Positions 11,542 through 21,864 of a stretch of 64,000 bases of DNA are shown here, piece after piece (within the stretch, counting starts at the first letter, position 1; each line of letters opens with the position of its first letter). The translations under genes and the position numbers were made by a program. The notes under the pieces were generated by a model that was not told the DNA's origin, did not search any database, and worked only from the letters and a program-made list of their open reading frames with translations. Source of the DNA: Cylicocyclus nassatus (taxonomy: Eukaryota; Nematoda; Chromadorea; Rhabditida; Strongylidae); the NCBI GenBank assembly GCA_958299035.1, contig CATQJL010000112.1, forward strand, positions 11,632,880 to 11,696,879. Direction: 5' to 3'.

Positions 11542-14069
11542 CAGAGGTGCGATAGGGGGAGCCGGGACCCCTAAAAGTGAAGGTGGTTTCAGCTACCACT
11601 GGCCGGCCAAAAGTGAAGGTGGTAGTGTCGGACACTCACCTCCCAAAAACGTCGACGGGGGGGGGGGGGGGGGGGGAGGTGCGGGGGGAGGATAGAACGG
11701 ACGAACGGAGCTATCTTTCTAGGTCTAACGTCGACCCAACGGCCCTCTTTAGGGCCACAGATACGATGAATATTAAAAATATCTATAAATTTTATTTATA
11801 AAAATTTAAAATAGACGTGTTTAGTAAATGGTGTATTTGGAAGTAGAAGTTTGTTGGACTGTACGGATTTTATTAAGCAAATTTTGTTATAACGTACAGC
11901 GAAGAAAGTAGATCGATCCAGGCAGTAACGGCCGAGAATCAGAATTTCGAATAAATAAATAGTGAAAAATCATGCAAAATTTCCACTGTTATAAATCTGT
12001 TGTTTGAAGATGTCAGCAGTTGCGACTTCATAGGTTTCAAAGAGTAAATGTTGCTCTATCAGCTAGTGAAGGAATCTGGTCGATTTAAGAGATAGTCGTT
12101 GAAAACCAGAGTTCTAAAACTTTACGCCATTTTTGCGTGTTTTTTGACTGTTGAGAGTTAAACTCTTATAAATCTTGAATGTGGAAGTGTATGATGTTGC
12201 GACTTCATAGGTTCTATAGAGTAAGGTTTGCCTTATCAGAATATGTCTTGTCCGTTCCGATCCATTGAAACACCTCCGAGATCCAGAGTCATGAAAAAGC
12301 AGGTAAAAAAGAGCTTTTTGAACTTCAACAGCTCATAACTTCTTCAGAACTGCATGAATCATGTTGCGACTTCATAGGTTAGATTCTTCTCGTCAAGAGC
12401 TTTCAGATGATATATAATATGTGGGAGTTTCGCGCCTCTTACGGCATATGCCCGGGGGGGGGGGGAGACTTTTTAGGCCAAAGTCTCCCCTGGCGGCCTT
12501 CAGCCAATACATTAAAATGGGCGAGGGGGAGACTTTGGCCTAAAAAGTCTCCCCCCCCCCGGTCATAATTCGCAGGAGGCTCTAAACCCCCACATATTAT
12601 ATATCATCTGAAAGCCCTTGATGAGAGGAATCTAACCTATGAAGTCGCAACATGATTCATGCAGTTCTGAAGAAGTTATGAGCTGTTGAAGTTCAAAAAG
12701 CGGATTTTTACCTGCTTTTTCATGACTCTGGATCTCGGAGGTGTTTCAATGGATCGGAACGGACAAGACATATTCTGATAAGGCAAACCTTACTCTATAA
12801 AACCTATGAAGTCGCAACATCACACACTTTCACATTCAAGATTTATAAGAGTTTAACTCTCAACAGTCAAAAAACACGCAAAAATGGCGTAAATTTTTAG
12901 AATTCTGGTTTTCAACGACTATCTCTCAAATCGACCCGATTCCTTCACTAGCTGATAGAGCAACATCTACTCTTCAAAACCTATGAAGTCGCAACTGCTG
13001 ACATCTTCAAACAACAGATTTATAACAGTGGAAATTTCGCATGATTTTTCACTATTTAAATATTCAAAATTCTGGTTCTCGGCCGTTACTGCCTGGATCG
13101 ACCTACTTCCTTCGCTATACGTTATAACATAATTTGCTTAATAAAATCCGTACAGTTTTGCTAAGCTTTACTTCCAAATACACCATTTACTAAAAACCTT
13201 TATTTTAAATATATATGCCGCCGTATACATAAATACAGAGTGTCCCAAAAGTAAGTACACACTTTTCAGCCATTAATATCTTTCTTTCCGCTGTGTCTTT
13301 TTCCGCCTTTCAAGCACCATTTTATAGAGAAGGCTTCAACTTAGACTTACAATATTGAACGAATCACCGATCCCTCTTCATCACTGTAGGATTACTGTAG
13401 GAACTTCGACAAGGATTTTAGGCCATTGGAAGCCATATTCTGCCTCGAAACAAAACCAAACAAGCCAAAAACCCTTGTACTATGGTCATGGAAGCCGCTG
13501 AATTCGAATATGAAATTTCCACTTTATTGTGATGCTTCTTTCCCAAGTTATCCCATATAAGCCGTAATAACCGAATTCTCAGTATTTGTCAGAAATGTGG
13601 TTACCCGTTAAAAAAGCTGAAAACACTGGTAAAAAGTTGCATAATGGAATCAGCGTGCACGAAAACCCTAGTACACAAATTTTCAGATTTTTTGAAGAAA
13701 ATTTTGTCAGCTGGCATATTTCACGATGATTCCACATGCTGGAATTCCTTACCATAATCCTACAGTAACGAAGAGCAATCGGTGATTCGATGGATACTGT
13801 ATATCTAAGTTGAAGCCTCCTCTACAGAATGGCACTTGATTGGCCAGAAAAGACTTATTGGGAAGGGAGATAATAACGATTGAAAAGTGTGTACTTACTT
13901 TTGGGACACCCTGTATATGCTTTCAATAATCTTTTTTGCGTTTGTTTTGCTTATTTTCCTTCTTTGTCGTCCAGCGAAAAATTTTTTATTCCAAAAGTGA
14001 AGGTGGTCACCCCGTACCAGCTCAAAAGTGAAGGTAGGGGGAGACTTGGCTCCCCCTATCGCACCTCTG
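11542..14069. mobile_element. Giant hAT-like foldback element, copy A (2528 bp, with a nested MITE)
   Basis: Terminal repeats CAGAGGTGCGATAGGGGGAG are inverted at the two ends and flanked by the perfect 8-bp duplication ATTATCAC (11534-11541 and 14070-14077). Inside, arms at about 11805-12490 and 12526-13215 are near-perfect inverted copies around a loop of about 35 bases. AAAAGTGAAGGTGG occurs twice near each end, a plausible transposase-binding subterminal motif. A 678-bp MITE is nested at 13236-13913; without it the length is 1848 bp, matching copy B. No transposase is encoded. Confidence 0.92.
13236..13913. mobile_element. Nested TA-flanked MITE (678 bp) with long inverted ends
   Basis: Ends CAGAGTGTCCCAAAAGTAAG and CAGGGTGTCCCAAAAGTAAG (reverse strand) match for 33 bases with one difference, and pairing continues for about 165 bp. 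TA lies at 13234-13235 and 13914-13915. Copy B of the host element has a single TA at the matching place, a direct empty site. It carries mariner-type ends but no ORF. Confidence 0.92.
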
Positions 14070-14077
14070 ATTATCAC

Positions 14078-15747
14078 TCGACTTGAAAGAATTTGTATGA
14101 GTAGTTCTGTGCGCTGTTCTTATACGCTATGATGAGTGCACATAATTGGTAAACCTGAACCTCTTGTACTTGGCTTGTCAAATCTTTGATTTTGTGTGTA
14201 GATATCGTCCTTCGTGATATGGTCCGGATTTGTGTAAACTCTATTTTATCTCTTTGTTTCTGAGCTACGGGTTTTAAATAACTCAAACGATGTCGATGTG
14301 TCGACGGAAAGAGAGCCAAGCTCACTCATATTTCTTGTTAGGAGCATATTCGAAAATAAAGACAAGGACCTGCGTATAACTAAAAAAATGACACATAGAA
14401 GTGGAGAATGAAATCGGGCTAAGCATTATTGCCTACAAAAGGGCCAGAAATCTATCGATGGCACTTCCTCGCAGCAGACAATTCCAGATTTCCGTGGGCG
14501 CTAGTTTTCCTTTTCTACAACTTTATGAAGCCTTCTGATCTCGATATGTACTTAGTGTTCACAAGTCAGAAAAACGTCTGCGTTGGCAGTCATCGCAAGC
14601 AGCCAACTTTTTCCCTCTGAAAAACGGGCAAGATAAAGCGGGACAACATTAATACGCGGACTACAACTGAATTAACCGAAAAAGTCTCCCTACTCTGACT
14701 AAATAATGAAACAACCCATTGTCCGTACCGCAGCGCACATTTATTGGCGTAAATTCGGATGTTTCTGCAGTCAACATTAGTTTTACGCCTAATTTTGACC
14801 GGTAGGAGAAAAGTGCCTTCTGCACTCTATAATCCAGTTGCGGACGCGCTGCTCCAGTTGGAATGTTTCGCCTACTCCGGGTTGGAAAAGACTGTAGTTT
14901 GCAGACCCTCTCCTCATCTTGGCATCCTGAGTACTTATTGTTGGTAGTCTGCTGCATCACAAGCTTCGAGACGCAGGAGTTGGGTGTCGCTGATACATAT
15001 CTGGTCATCTCGTTGATGTTTCCGTTCTGAAAGGTTTTGCTTCGTGAGTTATACACTCCAATTTTCGTAATGTCCATCTGTCATCTGTTCATCACAGAGT
15101 TGACCCACATCGGTGCTTCATTCGCAACATATTCCGGAGACACGAAGACGGGACATTCTTCTCATATCCGTACTGCAAAGTTCGACAAGATGTATGTCAG
15201 ATAAAATCCAGGAAACTGTTCTCGCGCCAATGATTGCAAAGCATACACTGATTTTTCTCTTGCAACAGCTCCGCGATTTTGTCGATGGGTTGTGCAATTG
15301 CACACACAGATTTTTTGCGGTCTTGGAACGCTTGCCCTTTATGCCACGATTGATATCGACAGTTGAGCGGTATCGATCCGTTATTGGTTTTTCCCCCCGA
15401 GTTATTATCTTCATATGTTCGCAGAAATTGAAATGCAACAATGTGACTGTGATTTGAATAGTGACTAGATCAGGAGTTCAAGAAATTGGTACTTGTAAAC
15501 GTTTCATTCTTGCTTCTATTCTCCCGTTCACTGATACTTAGCTTTTGGAACTCTGTTCATTAACACTGTTTCACCTGCTTATATAGAATTGGAATGGGTT
15601 TTGTGTGATAGTCGAAGCTGAAGCACGTGCTGCTTTTTCATACTTTTGTTATTGCGAGTTCTTTCCTTGAAGTTATCTCTTCATCGTGCCACTGTCTCTG
15701 AGCGCTCTTTGCGTTTCTACATCTTCTCAAATAATGCTTGCTACCTG
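14078..15747. other. Gene-free upstream region of cox-5B with repeat fragments
   Basis: Contains the inverted copy of the 10614-10712 block at about 14757-14860 and, on the minus strand at about 15120-15200, a short RTE 3'-coding fragment (CGGATATGAGAAGAATGTCC, also found at 43477). The last few hundred bases presumably include the cox-5B promoter; no site can be named. Confidence 0.5.
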
Positions 15748-15761
15748 TTTTCTGTTCAGAT
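15748..15761 (+). promoter_or_regulatory. Probable spliced-leader trans-splice acceptor of cox-5B
   Basis: A pyrimidine-rich stretch ends in TTCAG at 15755-15759, two bases before the start codon, and no 5' exon is apparent upstream. In nematodes this arrangement usually marks SL addition. The role is inferred, not shown. Confidence 0.55.
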
Positions 15762-18700
15762 ATGGCTCAGCTAACAGCTCGAGCCGTTTTATCGACACTA
15801 AGTAAGCGTACGCTACTTCCAAGCGCAGTTGCTGGACATCGAGGTCTAGCCACTGAAGCGTCACCAGAGGACTATGGTTATTATCCCGATCCACTAGAGC
15901 ACGCGACTGGACGTGAAAAGAAAATGCTTTTGGCACGTCTTGCTGGAGACGATGTAAGTGATCTTTTTTTTTGTGATCTCTCTGACTGTTGGATTTGAAC
16001 GGTGACAATCACGTGCTGATCACGAATATCAAATCTTTTCTGCATTTTAGAGGGTTTTATAGAACTGCGATAGGTTTACTGTATGGGGTCAAGAGTACAA
16101 ATTTGCAGCGCGTAAGAGGGTTCTTTAGCCCGCCGAAAATGATTATTAATGCAGTTTTTTTCTCAAAATAATGCCAGCTTCATGGACTAGGGTGGGTACG
16201 GCAGATGGGTCATCTTTGCCTGGAAGGGCCTGCTGATTACGATTATCAAACTTCCTCGCTGCAAAAACGCTTTATTGTTAGAGTTACGGTTCGCAGCGAA
16301 AAGAATAGACAGTTTCTCGTTTTGGGCCAATTTAGAAAACTGAAATTTACGTAAAGGCCTTATCATGTAAAATGAGCACGATATTCTTGATCAGCGTCGG
16401 GATTAACCCCTCTAGACCAACTCTCAGTTTTGAGATTTCGTTCCCTTACCGTAAACCTGCCATAACTTCACGAAAAGGCTCCAACAAGTGCAGAAAGAGA
16501 GTGATATTTTTGATCAGCATGTCGAATACTCTCCCCCCTACCAGAGGTGCGATAGGGGGAGCCAAGTCTCCCCCTACCTTCACTTTTGAGCTGGTACGGG
16601 GTGACCACCTTCACTTTTGGAATAAAAAATTTTTCGCTGGACGACAAAGAAGGAAAATAAGCAAAACAAACGCAAAAAAGATTATTGAAAGCATATATTT
16701 ATGTATACGGCGGCATATATATTTAAAATAAAGGTTTTTAGTAAATGGTGTATTTGGAAGTAAAGCTTAGCAAAACTGTACGGATTTTATTAAGCAAATT
16801 ATGTTATAACGTATAGCGAAGGAAGTAGGTCGATCCAGGCAGTAACGGCCGAGAACCAGAATTTTGAATATTTAAATAGTGAAAAATCATGCGAAATTTC
16901 CACTGTTATAAATCTGTTGTTTGAAGATGTCAGCAGTTGCGACTTCATAGGTTTTGAAGAGTAGATGTTGCTCTATCAGCTAGTGAAGGAATCGGGTTGA
17001 TTTAAGAGATAGTCGTTGAAAACCAGAATTCTAAAAATGTACGCCATTTTTGCGTGTTTTTTGACTGTTGAGAGTTAAACTCTTATAAATCTTGATGGAA
17101 GTGTATGATGTTGCGACTTCATAGGTTTTATAGAGTAAGGTTTGCCCTACTAGAATATATCTTACCCGTACCAATTCATCAAAGCACCGCCGAGATCCAG
17201 GCTCTTGAAAAAGCAGGTAAAAAACAGCTTTTTGAACTCCAACAGCTCGTAACTTCTCCAGAACTGCATGAATCATGTTGCGACTTCATAGGTTGAATTC
17301 TTCTTATCAAGAGCTTTCAGGTGATATATAATATGTGGGGGTTTAGAGCCTCCTACGAATTATGACCGGGGGGGGGGAGACTTTTTAGGCCAAAGTCTCC
17401 CCCTCGCCCATTTTAATGTATTGGCTGAAGGCCGCCAGGGGAGACTTTGGCCTAAAAAGTCTCCCCCCCCCCCCGGGCATATGCCGTAAGAGGCGCGAAA
17501 CTCCCACATATTATATATCATCTGAAAGCTCTTGATGAGAAGAATCTAACCTATGAAGTCGCAACATGATTCGTGCAATTCTGAAGAAGTTATGAGCTGT
17601 TGAAGTTCAAAAAGCGGATTTTTACCTGCTTTTTCATGACTCTGGATCTCGGAGGTGTTTCAATGGATCGGAACGGACAAGACATATTCTGATAAGGCAA
17701 ACCTTACTCTATAAAACCTATGAAGTCGCAACATCACACACTTTCACATTCAAGATTTATAAGAGTTTAACTCTCAACAGTCAAAAAACACGCAAAAATG
17801 GCGTAAATTTTTAGAATTCTGGTTTTCAACGACTATCTCTCAAATCGACCCGATTCCTTCACTAGCTGATAGAGCAACATCTACTCTTCAAAACCTATGA
17901 AGTCGCAACTGCTGACATCTTCAAACAACAGATTTATAACAGTGGAAATTTCGCATGATTTTTCACTATTTAAATATTCAAAATTCTGGTTCTCGGCCGT
18001 TACTGCCTGGATCGACCTACTTCCTTCGCTATACGTTATAACATAATTTGCTTAATAAAATCCGTACAGTTTTGCTAAGCTTTACTTCCAAATACACCAT
18101 TTACTAAACACGTCTATTTTAAATTTTCATGAATAAAATTTATAAATATTTTTAATATTCATCGTATCTGTGGCCCTAAAGAAAGCCGTTCGGTCACGAC
18201 TTGACCTAGAAAGATAGCTCTGTTCGTCCGTCCAACCCCCCCCCCCCTCACCTCCTTCCCCCCCCCCCCCCCCCCCGTCGACGTTTTTGGGAGGTGAGTG
18301 TCCGGCATTACCACCTTCACTTTTGGCCGGCCAGTGGTAGCTGGAACCACCTTCACTTTTGGTGGGCCCGGCTCCCCCCATCGCACCTCTGCCCCCTACC
18401 CAGGCCAAGTTTTGGCAAAATCCGTGACTCCATACCGCGTACCCACTGTAATCCCAGAAAATGACGCTACCGTGCAAAAATAATGTGATATTTGGCATTA
18501 GCGGGTCGAGTAACCTCTTGGACTAAGTTTCTGCGAAATCCATGGCAAAGAATTTTCCGGCCCGGAGATACTGGAACACCGCCAGTTTTTCCTTTGATCT
18601 TTCATCATTCAGAGGGCGTATGCGGTAGATGGGCTGACACTCCGAATACTCCAAAACTTTTTCTGGTCTGTTTTCACGGTGCTTGTAGTCATGATAGACA

Positions 18701-19844
18701 TGAAAAGTCCTTCTTCGAATTTACGTGGTTTCCCAATAAACGCGCAAGGAAAGTTCTTTTGCGCATTACCGATATCATTGTCTTAGTAATGCTAAAGGAA
18801 CTCCATTAGACAAAGCATCTCGGGATTTTTTTTCACTACCCTAAATCCACCGTAGCTTCATGAAATGGAAACAAGCGCGAATCGCGCTTCCGTGATCTTT
18901 GTGTCAAATGGCCTTGCGGGGTACGGCTCAATAAAACGCACTATTTTGAGTGTTTGATCTTTTTAGAATGGAATAGTAGTGATTGAAACGTGTCTTCTTG
19001 TAATCCCACTGCCTTATTATAGCGCTACGAACCGAAAGTCTACTATCGAGCTGAAAATTCGACAAAAGAAAGGCCCAACTTAGTGCCATCTCATTTCCCC
19101 GACAGGATCATTGGATGCATGTGTAAGTTTATAAGATATTGTATTTTCATGTGTTATTTCAAGTCCGTTTGTTTTGTCATGTGGTTTGTTAGCAACTACA
19201 AGTAGTTCGCCAAACATTCGTGTCATTTTTTGCTATTAATACTGTTGATGAGAAGAGGGTTTCAGCACATATTATTGCACTAGTGTTACTTTGAACTTCA
19301 GCATTGATTGTAGCTAAATATGCTGTACCTAAAATCAGTACAGCCCTGGTTTTGCATGTAATCTCCTTCCTTCTTGGTCTGGACGGAGTTCTCCAAAGTT
19401 CCATTATTAGAGTGTATAGATCTCATTACGTAGGCAAGTAGTATTATAACGAATGTCCTGAGTTGTTTGCCACGTGTTGAGTCACCACTGTTTCATTCAT
19501 GAGGACAGCATCTTTTGTTTTTATAGGCAAGATTCTATATTATTTCTTTTGGCCTGCAGATCGAATAACCTTTTTAGTACACTGTAACATCATTTGTGTT
19601 CTCATACAAGCTTGCGTTGCTCGTAACAAGCTTTTCCCGCTGTTTCTTTTTGACGAATCTAAGTTGCTAGTTTGCTTCTGTCGCTCCCTTTGTTATGTGA
19701 TTTGTATTCATTAAATGGTTGCTTTCTACAGGCGAACCTGATTCTGGTCATGTAAACTTCATGGTGATTCGTAAAGGGATGCCAAAGAGATGTGAATGCG
19801 GTCACTGGTTCAAAGCCATCGATGCCGATCCAGAATCTGTCTAA
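15762..19844 (+). CDS. cox-5B: Cytochrome c oxidase subunit 5B, mitochondrial (3 exons)
   Basis: Nuclear-encoded zinc-binding subunit of respiratory complex IV, acting at the matrix side of the inner mitochondrial membrane. Exons are 15762-15953, 19023-19122 and 19732-19844; splice phases agree (GAT|GTAAGT, ATG-T|GTAAGT, TTATAG and TCTACAG acceptors) and give 134 residues, close to the family's usual size. Residues 1-30 are rich in Arg, Ser, Leu and Ala with no acid, a typical presequence ending near HRGLA. The core has YEPKVYYRA, then DRIIGCMC and KRCECGHWF, with Cys96, Cys98, Cys118 and Cys120 as likely zinc ligands. The start was chosen because an AG acceptor lies two bases before the ATG, as expected for spliced-leader addition. 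Intron 1 is 3069 nt and contains a 1.85-kb foldback transposon. A possible poly(A) signal AATAAA lies at 19933. The second cysteine pair is CxC, not the CxxC of mammals. Confidence 0.95.
15954..19022 (+). other. Intron 1 of cox-5B, carrying a foldback transposon
   Basis: The intron begins GTAAGTG and ends TTATTATAG. 1850 of its 3069 bases are the hAT-like foldback at 16542-18391. The remaining flanks (15954-16533 and 18400-19022) show no ORF or RNA gene that I recognise. Intron 2 (19123-19731) is 609 nt with nothing recognised in it. Confidence 0.9.
16542..18391. mobile_element. Giant hAT-like foldback element, copy B (1850 bp), inside cox-5B intron 1
   Basis: Same terminal repeats as copy A (CAGAGGTGCGATAGGGGGAG) and a perfect 8-bp duplication CCCCCTAC at 16534-16541 and 18392-18399. 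The body is copy A reversed, without the nested MITE. Arms of about 650-690 bp (roughly 16730-17400 and 17440-18120) pair around a short loop. C/G runs border the ends of the arms. Transcription of cox-5B must copy both arms into the pre-mRNA. Confidence 0.93.
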
Positions 19845-20744
19845 TATGCAGTCTAGGGTTTGTAGAGTCAAGGTTGTTTGACAGATAAACAAGTTGTATT
19901 TTGTATCATTTCAAAGCTTATTATTGATTTCAAATAAAATACCTCATTGTACCTGAGATGAGTATGCTTGATTGGTTTTTTGAATGGTTCAGCCACACTT
20001 ATTTTTGTTCTACTTGACTTGCTTCTAACTGGTTTTTCTGTGCTGACAGCGAGTTAGATCAGGACCTCCCTTTCGTTAACTTATCTTACAAATCATTCCA
20101 TGGGTAAGGCTAGTTCTACTGATTTTTCCGCAGTGATTTTAACATTTTCCACAGTTTTTTCAGAGCACTAGAGTTTTCTCAAATACTTTTGTTTCTTATT
20201 TTGTGTATAATGGTTATAACTGGACAACAGGAACCTAATTCTGCGCGCAGAAAAATTCTTTCGGCGATTATGATTTCAGAAAGGTTACGCATGTAAACAG
20301 TGGTGTGCGTGCTGGCTTATCCATATTTTTTGTGAGTCATTAAGTAGTTGATTATGTGTTTAGTTTTTCTGACTTCGCTGATCGATTGGGAATTACTTTG
20401 TCCTTCCATAGTCAAATATGAAGCAAATTTCCGCGTTTTGAAGTACTGCTTGTACGCTCTTATTTTTTAGATCACCAAGAAATTCTCATGAAACATCGCT
20501 AACTGAATCAAGATTTATGCGCTGATCGCCTCGTTAAAAACCGCGCAGTTCTTTTTGAATATGATGTGCCATATTTGCGCCAAATATCGTTGGTTATCCA
20601 ATTTTGAATGAGCAGTGATTATTCGATCACAGATTCCAGGTTTTTGTTTCAATTATTGTAACTAATTCACTTTGTTTCTTTTTACCAGAATCAATTTGTG
20701 ATTGCTCTATGTATACCGACTAGATATCTTATTGAATTTTTCAC
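19845..20744. other. 3' flank of cox-5B
   Basis: Contains the oxidase 3' UTR with AATAAA at 19933. The rest is AT-rich with no gene. Confidence 0.5.
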
Positions 20745-21190
20745 AAGAAAAGGATACCAGATCAGTGGTGAACCGAAATGTTATGCATATATTTAGATGC
20801 GTCTTCATGAGCTGATTTCAAATCTAACTTCCATATCTGCTAAGTTGTTCTCTAAAAGACGTTATGAGCGTCTAAATTTGGCAAACATTTAATGCCACAT
20901 GTTCAAGAACAACTTCTTCAAAAGCATTTATGTGTTCGATGCAGTATGCATTCCTTGTAGTCAATGCACTCATAGCCCTGCCAATTAGTCACTCCCAAGC
21001 TGGCTTTCCAAGCACATTACGCTCCAAAACCCATTAACTTCACACATTTAATGGTTTATAGCTTCTTCCAGAGAAGTGTTTAGCAGATAAGAAAGATAGA
21101 TTTGGAATCAACTCATCAGGGCGCATCTAATGATATGCATCTCATTTCGGTTCGCTACTGCGCCTGGTATCTTTCCGTTGTCAGAATAAT
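20745..21190. repeat. Inverted-repeat element between cox-5B and the ZNHIT1 gene
   Basis: Left text AAAAGGATACCAGATCAGTG and GAACCGAAATGTTATGCAT recurs inverted as ATGCATCTCATTTCGGTTCG and CGCCTGGTATCTTTCC at about 21135-21178. Inner blocks (TCTGCTAA, TTTGGCAAAC/ACATTTAATG) also pair. Probably an old MITE of about 430 bp lying just upstream of the ZNHIT1 start. Confidence 0.65.
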
Positions 21191-21321
21191 CGACACAGAT
21201 ATGCGACTTCATCCATATAAAGTTAAATGCTACCTTATCTTGGTTCAACTTCAGTTTTTTCGCTTTTAGTGTAATGGATTGCTTTTATGTTTTACTTGAA
21301 TACATAGTCTTGTTACAGGCA

Positions 21322-21864
21322 ATGTTTCGCCGTCCTGTGGTGCGTGCGACCAAGTTACGGCATTCAGCGAGATTTGCTGCCAAAGAAGCTGCACGAGTAC
21401 TTGATGGAGCTGAGCGATCATCTCTTACCAATCAAAAGCTCGCTTCCCTAGAGCAGGACAATGCCCACGAAGATCCGCACGCCAATATCGTTTGGAGGAA
21501 AGATCTTCCCAACTTCGAAGATGAGATGATCGGAGGACCGAAAAAGAAGGCAAATCGCAAACGTCCCAGTTCAGCAACACCTGGTGCAAATCCTGCGAAG
21601 AGAAGGCGAAAGTTCCGTGCTCGACGCTTTCGAAACTTCATTTCTGCTTTGGACGAGGCAAATCAGAAATATCGCAAGAATAAGAGGTTATATCGCGCCT
21701 TCTTCAAAGCAACAGCTCCAGCTCCCAAAGTGAAAGGCAGGAAATTTTGCGCTCCATGTGGCGATGTAGGCATCTATTCATGCACAAGATGTGGAACTCC
21801 TTATTGTTCGATTGCTTGTCGAGATATTCATTTGGATACAAGGTGTCAACGATGGATACGTTAA
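21322..21864 (+). CDS. ZNHIT1-like HIT zinc-finger protein (SWR1/SRCAP chromatin-remodelling subunit)
   Basis: Single-exon gene of 180 residues. The family member ZNHIT1 (yeast Vps71) is a nuclear subunit of the SRCAP/SWR1 complex that places histone variant H2A.Z in chromatin. The C terminus is a complete HIT zinc finger: Cys143, Cys146, Cys154, Cys157, Cys162, Cys166, His170 and Cys175. The basic central part (KKKANRKRPSS and KRRRKFRARRFRNF, residues 74-105) fits a nuclear protein. The ATG at 21322 is preferred to the upstream in-frame one at 21274 because TTACAG lies three bases before it, a likely spliced-leader acceptor; the upstream 16 residues are hydrophobic and unlike the family. It is 1.5 kb downstream of cox-5B on the same strand, too far for a typical nematode operon. 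Confidence 0.93.
   Translation: MFRRPVVRATKLRHSARFAAKEAARVLDGAERSSLTNQKLASLEQDNAHEDPHANIVWRKDLPNFEDEMIGGPKKKANRKRPSSATPGANPAKRRRKFRARRFRNFISALDEANQKYRKNKRLYRAFFKATAPAPKVKGRKFCAPCGDVGIYSCTRCGTPYCSIACRDIHLDTRCQRWIR

Noticed and set aside
18127..18498. A Gly-rich minus ORF of 123 codons
   Set aside because: It is the G/C-run and terminal repeat of foldback copy B in translation; the same frame recurs in copy A at 11577.
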